Shown piece by piece: positions 60,325 to 64,000 of a stretch of 64,000 bases of DNA. The stretch lies in NCBI GenBank assembly GCA_964505385.1, contig CAZDIA010000014.1:1-64000 (forward strand). Direction: 5' to 3'. Numbering within the stretch: position 1 is the first letter of the stretch; the number at the start of each line of letters is the position of its first letter. The translations under genes and the position numbers were made by a program. This DNA comes from SLJN01 sp964505385 (GTDB lineage: Bacteria > Bacteroidota > Rhodothermia > Balneolales > Natronogracilivirgulaceae). The notes under the pieces were generated by a model. It did no database searches. It saw nothing but the letters and a program-made list of their open reading frames with translations, and was not told the origin of the DNA.

Positions 60325-63102
60325 TCAAAAGTTGAATTCTACGCTAAAGGTCGGATAAAACCCCGGCATCTTACGCTCTCGTGTTTCATAGCCTTCTATT
60401 ACTCCGGTTGTAAGATCAAAGTCTTCAGCTGGAACCTCGTGCTGTAAACTCCAGTCAACTGTATTGCGGCGGTTCAATATGTTGATTAAATCAAGCCGTA
60501 AATCAAGATTGGCAAAGCCAATAGAGGGGCGGTATATCAAAGAAACGTCAAGCTGATGAAACGGGCTGAGGCGGTCATTTTCCGGATCCAGAAATGAATA
60601 GTCACCGGTTCGCGTCACATCCCGAAATGGCAGGTAATCATAGTAAGATTGACGAAATCCCCAATCACGACCCAATAGGGATTGCCATTTTACTACTGCG
60701 GAAAAATTCTCCAATGGCCTCAACAGCGTGCGCGCCTGAATTCGGTGTGGCTCATTCCATGGAGCTGAAACCTCCCGGTTGAACGGGGAGCCTTTCTCAA
60801 CTTTTGAAATATTATAATCATATCCAAACATCAGATTGACCCTGGAGTCGAACATCTTTTGATTCAACCGTACCCCGGCACCATAGGAACGCATAGCCGA
60901 TGTTTCCATAAACGCTTCGGGTGAATCTCGTTCCACTGTTACTCCTCTTATCAGATTTTCATATGAGGTAATGTAACCCGTCGGCTGCCATTTGTGATAA
61001 GCTTCTAATTCAATTGTTGTGCCCGAAGCGGGCTGATTGAACCACGATCCGCTCAAATGATAAGCTTTGGGAATTTCAGAAGTCATCGCATGTGACCACA
61101 CTTGCAGTGATGGCACTACCGACGTCGGGCCAATGGTACTGATCTCATATTGATTTATAAACTGCCGGTATAATCCACCGGAAACCCGGCCTGCCCAGTA
61201 TCCGATGGGAGAATCAGCCCGGTCATATTGAACCGAGGCTCGCGGCTCCGCATATATTTGCTCATGCGAATTGGTATAAGTAAAACGGGAGCCGGCCTTT
61301 ACTTCCCAGTTATCACCAAGCTGCCGGTTTGCATTCAAATAAAAAGCGCTGATAAGTGAATTCTGCCGGATACGGGTAGGCAGGAAGAAAAATTCACTAA
61401 AATCCACTTCTGAAGCTACCAGATTTACATCTGCACCCCCATCGATACTGAACCGGGGATTAAAACTGTAGTCACCATCTACCCGAAGCAAGAGATGTTC
61501 AATCATGTTATCTCCGGTTTGCATAAAGTTTTCCGGATCCACTCCGGCTCGTTCAAACGCTGCAAGCTGATCGGACATAGCAAAAGCAGCCACCTCCTCT
61601 TGTTCATCGATGATCATCCGGTAATTGTGATTCATACGGCTGGTTGAATAAGCAAGCTGGGAAGTCAGATGCAGTCGCGGATTTACTTGCGTATCCCAAC
61701 TAAGCTGACCCATAATGTTGGTCCAGTCGTACTCTTCTCCAGCATGAAAATACGGGGGATAGTCCGTCTGAGGAGGAGCCTCCGCAAGATGGGCGGACCC
61801 GACATTATTATGACCGTAATAAGCCGACGCTCCAAGAGTATTATGATCATTGATCTCAAACCTGCCACTGAGATGTAAATCCGCAAAACTCACGCTCGAC
61901 TCTTGCTGAGTCGGCCGAAATTCTGATAAATCCATCTCTGATGGAACAAACTGATTGCTGATAAGCGGATCCACATAATCCCACTCTTGCAAGCTTTGTT
62001 CGAGAACGGGATCCTGATACACATCCCAATAGTTGGTTCGAAATGCACCCATGATATTATAGGATGAATCATCGGATGAACTCAGATCACCCCGTAAATT
62101 AATTGTTAGCGGATCTCCCTGCAGATACCCTCTGTTTTCGCCTTCAGCAGCTGATTCATGATTGAGTTCGACAATACCCGCAATTTGGCTTCCCTCTTCC
62201 ACGCCGTATCCCGCTTTATGCAACTGAATATCCCCGATTGCCATCGGACTAAACGCACTGAAAAGCTGACCAAAACTATACGGATTGTACATCGGCACGC
62301 CATCGAGTCTCATCCGGTGCTCGCCGGTTTGTCCACCCTGCAAATGCAGATCCTGCATCGGGAGGCCGTATTGCACGCCGGAGTATAAACTCAAGCTGCG
62401 AATGACATCAAACTGCTCATCTGCCAAATGCCACTCACTTCGGGTTTCATGCGGATTACCTTGTTGGATTCCGGCTAAATTCGGGCGGTTTCCTGTAACA
62501 ATTACCGGAGAAAAATCAACCGGCTCTGGTTGAAGATTCACCTCTTCAGCTGTATGCCCGTCCGGCTTGATTTCAATTTCTTTTTCAACGGTTTCATACC
62601 CCACATAACTGAAAAGAATCCGGTAAGTGCCGCTCATCATACGGTTCAGACTGAAATTGCCGCTGCGATTTGTTGAAGTACCTCCGGAAGCATCCACCAG
62701 TTTTACCGTAGCGCCGGATAGCGGTTCGCCGGTGCGGCTGTCTTTCACTTTTCCGGTAAATGTCCCGTAAGCAGGATCATCTGATACGGTTTCGACTATC
62801 ACTATCGTGCCGGTAGATAAAGTAAGGTAGTCGAGCCGGGTATCCTCTAAAATTTCGGAGAGAATATCGGGCACCTTTTTTTCTTCGATGCGTACGTACA
62901 CAGCCTCATCTTGAACCAGGTTTTGATCATAAATGAGGTCTGTATTAGTTTCCTGAGCTACATAATTGAGCACTTCTTCGAGCGGCTCTCCCCTGAATTC
63001 AAAAGAATAGGTTTCATCACCGGTCGCCTCCCCATAAGCAGGCAGAGCAAACCGAATGACCAGAAAAAGTATCAATGCAATATTAAGCTTTTTCCTCTGC
63101 AT
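60325..63102 (-). CDS. TonB-dependent receptor with STN and carboxypeptidase-like domains
   Basis: The 925-residue protein has a signal peptide, an N-terminal STN (secretin/TonB short) domain at about 30-105 (EEVLNYVAQETNTDLIYDQNL), a CarboxypepD_reg-like domain at about 113-195 (FTGKVKDSRTGEPLSGATVKLVD), a plug from about 200 and a long barrel ending SVEFNF. STN-bearing receptors signal to a FecR anti-sigma factor in the inner membrane. The fecR-type gene is directly upstream, 9 bp away. The ligand (iron chelate or glycan) is unknown. Confidence 0.93.
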   Translation of the reverse strand: MQRKKLNIALILFLVIRFALPAYGEATGDETYSFEFRGEPLEEVLNYVAQETNTDLIYDQNLVQDEAVYVRIEEKKVPDILSEILEDTRLDYLTLSTGTIVIVETVSDDPAYGTFTGKVKDSRTGEPLSGATVKLVDASGGTSTNRSGNFSLNRMMSGTYRILFSYVGYETVEKEIEIKPDGHTAEEVNLQPEPVDFSPVIVTGNRPNLAGIQQGNPHETRSEWHLADEQFDVIRSLSLYSGVQYGLPMQDLHLQGGQTGEHRMRLDGVPMYNPYSFGQLFSAFSPMAIGDIQLHKAGYGVEEGSQIAGIVELNHESAAEGENRGYLQGDPLTINLRGDLSSSDDSSYNIMGAFRTNYWDVYQDPVLEQSLQEWDYVDPLISNQFVPSEMDLSEFRPTQQESSVSFADLHLSGRFEINDHNTLGASAYYGHNNVGSAHLAEAPPQTDYPPYFHAGEEYDWTNIMGQLSWDTQVNPRLHLTSQLAYSTSRMNHNYRMIIDEQEEVAAFAMSDQLAAFERAGVDPENFMQTGDNMIEHLLLRVDGDYSFNPRFSIDGGADVNLVASEVDFSEFFFLPTRIRQNSLISAFYLNANRQLGDNWEVKAGSRFTYTNSHEQIYAEPRASVQYDRADSPIGYWAGRVSGGLYRQFINQYEISTIGPTSVVPSLQVWSHAMTSEIPKAYHLSGSWFNQPASGTTIELEAYHKWQPTGYITSYENLIRGVTVERDSPEAFMETSAMRSYGAGVRLNQKMFDSRVNLMFGYDYNISKVEKGSPFNREVSAPWNEPHRIQARTLLRPLENFSAVVKWQSLLGRDWGFRQSYYDYLPFRDVTRTGDYSFLDPENDRLSPFHQLDVSLIYRPSIGFANLDLRLDLINILNRRNTVDWSLQHEVPAEDFDLTTGVIEGYETRERKMPGFYPTFSVEFNF

Positions 63103-63111
63103 AAATATCGT

Positions 63112-64000
63112 CTATTCCCGATATATCCGGAAACCATTGGCTGTCTCGGAATAACGTAATCCTTTCACCTGGCTTATATCCGCAATTATACCGTCAGCAT
63201 CATCCGGATCAGCGTAGTGCGTGGTTAAGGTTTCATTGAGAATTTGTTCATCTTCAATATCAATGCGAACGTCAAATCGCCGCTCAATTTCGCGAAATAT
63301 TTTCCAGAGTGGTTTATTATCGAAAACAAGGCGGTTTTCACGCCAGCCGGTTACATCTTCAATCGAAACCTCTTCAGGCCCGGCGGGCTCCTCCATATCA
63401 GCCGACCACCAGCTGCGCATGCCGGCCTGCAGACTTACTTTTTTATCCCGTGCATTTTCAGGATAAAGATCAACACTGCCGCTTGCTACCGAAACCTGTA
63501 CTTCCCGGCCGGGCTCCTCACTCCATGAGCGGATGTTAAATTCGGTACCGGTAACTTCAACAACCGAATTATTTGATATAACTGTAAAAGGGTGGCTCTC
63601 TACTTCCACCCGGAAGTATGCTTCTCCGTCCAGTTCAATTTCACGATTCAGGTAAGAAAACAACCGGCTATACTGAATTTCGGAGCCGCTGTTCATTTCA
63701 ACTGAGGAGCCATCAGGCAGTTCAATAGTGGCTGTTTTTCCATAGGGTACAGTTTCTGTTACGGGGATTAATAAATATGAAGAACCTATTATAAGCAAAG
63801 TTACTGCGGCAGCTGCCAACCATCTCCACCGCATCGCAGGGCTATAACTTTTGTTATCATCCGATACACCAATGCGGTGATGAACATTTTTCAAGGCCTG
63901 TTCGGTATCGTGCTCAGAAACCTTCACATTCGGACGCGGAGGCACATCTCCCGACTCCCTCCAGAGTTTTTCTGCCGCGGGTTTTTCGTCATCCTCAAAA
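63112..64000 (-). CDS. FecR-type anti-sigma factor, 5' end cut by window edge
   Basis: The frame is open to the window edge (FEDDEKPAAEKLWRESGDVP precedes the GTG at 63945), so the start lies outside. The visible part has an N-terminal cytoplasmic stretch, one membrane helix (WLAAAAVTLLIIGSSYLLIP), a FecR domain (GKTATIELPDGSSVEMN and onward) and a C-terminal STN-like/DUF4974 region (NKPLWKIFREIERRFDVRIDI). It is expected to hold an ECF sigma factor whose gene would lie just past the edge. Confidence 0.9.
   Translation of the reverse strand, partial: FEDDEKPAAEKLWRESGDVPPRPNVKVSEHDTEQALKNVHHRIGVSDDNKSYSPAMRWRWLAAAAVTLLIIGSSYLLIPVTETVPYGKTATIELPDGSSVEMNSGSEIQYSRLFSYLNREIELDGEAYFRVEVESHPFTVISNNSVVEVTGTEFNIRSWSEEPGREVQVSVASGSVDLYPENARDKKVSLQAGMRSWWSADMEEPAGPEEVSIEDVTGWRENRLVFDNKPLWKIFREIERRFDVRIDIEDEQILNETLTTHYADPDDADGIIADISQVKGLRYSETANGFRIYRE

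Overview
The window reads as chromosomal DNA from a Bacteroidota-like bacterium, most probably the Balneolota/Rhodothermota side (Balneola, Gracilimonas or Rhodohalobacter type). Supporting signs are the rpmB-rpmG-DUF4295 ribosomal cluster, a TTG-N20-TATCTTTG promoter before tRNA-Asp, an HU-like/SPOR fusion protein, a FecR/TonB-receptor pair with an STN domain, a LolA gene directly after ftsK, and a strongly acidic proteome of the kind seen in marine or halophilic members. The lineage is inferred; no rRNA gene is present.

Layout. 0.1-3.8 kb (minus): a membrane protein joining an HU-like domain to a SPOR domain, a 63-residue HU-like protein and an outer-membrane barrel. 4-10 kb (minus): gcvT-comB-ftsK-lolA-UPF0104. 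10.2-14.2 kb (minus): ffh-rpsP-rimM-trmD-rplS, with an unusually long acidic tail on ribosomal protein S16. 14.4-18.1 kb (plus): fabI, moaC, ruvC, ruvA, manC. 18.1-20 kb (minus): beta-lactamase-fold hydrolase, a small unknown protein and a barrel protein. Then gpx, tRNA-Asp and a gene-poor stretch. 21.6-29.7 kb is an origin-proximal style block: mnmG-rsmG-WYL regulator (plus) and gyrB-gyrA (minus), with two perfect parS sites 1.56 kb apart. 30-33 kb (plus): rpmB, rpmG, DUF4295, yqeY, cvpA, tyrS. 33.3-38.1 kb (minus): uvrB with a methyltransferase, and a K+/H+ antiporter with a PII-like protein.

38.4-47.7 kb is more accessory: tyrA, a transposase remnant, a lipoprotein with three exact-length 582-bp repeats, an SDR with an unknown secreted partner, an S9 peptidase lipoprotein and an unknown secreted protein. 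47.8-55.2 kb: NUDIX, pgsA-like, ftsY, a methyltransferase, HMG-CoA reductase with an extra N-terminal domain, and priA. 55.4-57.0 kb is a toxin-antitoxin island: a ParE-type pair and a HepT/MntA pair whose antitoxin is frameshifted in a poly-A run. It is followed by a palindromic element, then a porin-MFS pair, a two-motif CDGSH protein, a MITE with terminal inverted repeats and a 6-bp target duplication, and a TonB receptor/FecR pair cut by the window edge.

Most genes are housekeeping. The items most worth following up are the paired parS sites embedded in gene ends, the MITE at 59867-60127, the HU-SPOR cluster, the broken mntA, the PII-like/antiporter pair and the HMG-CoA reductase fusion.
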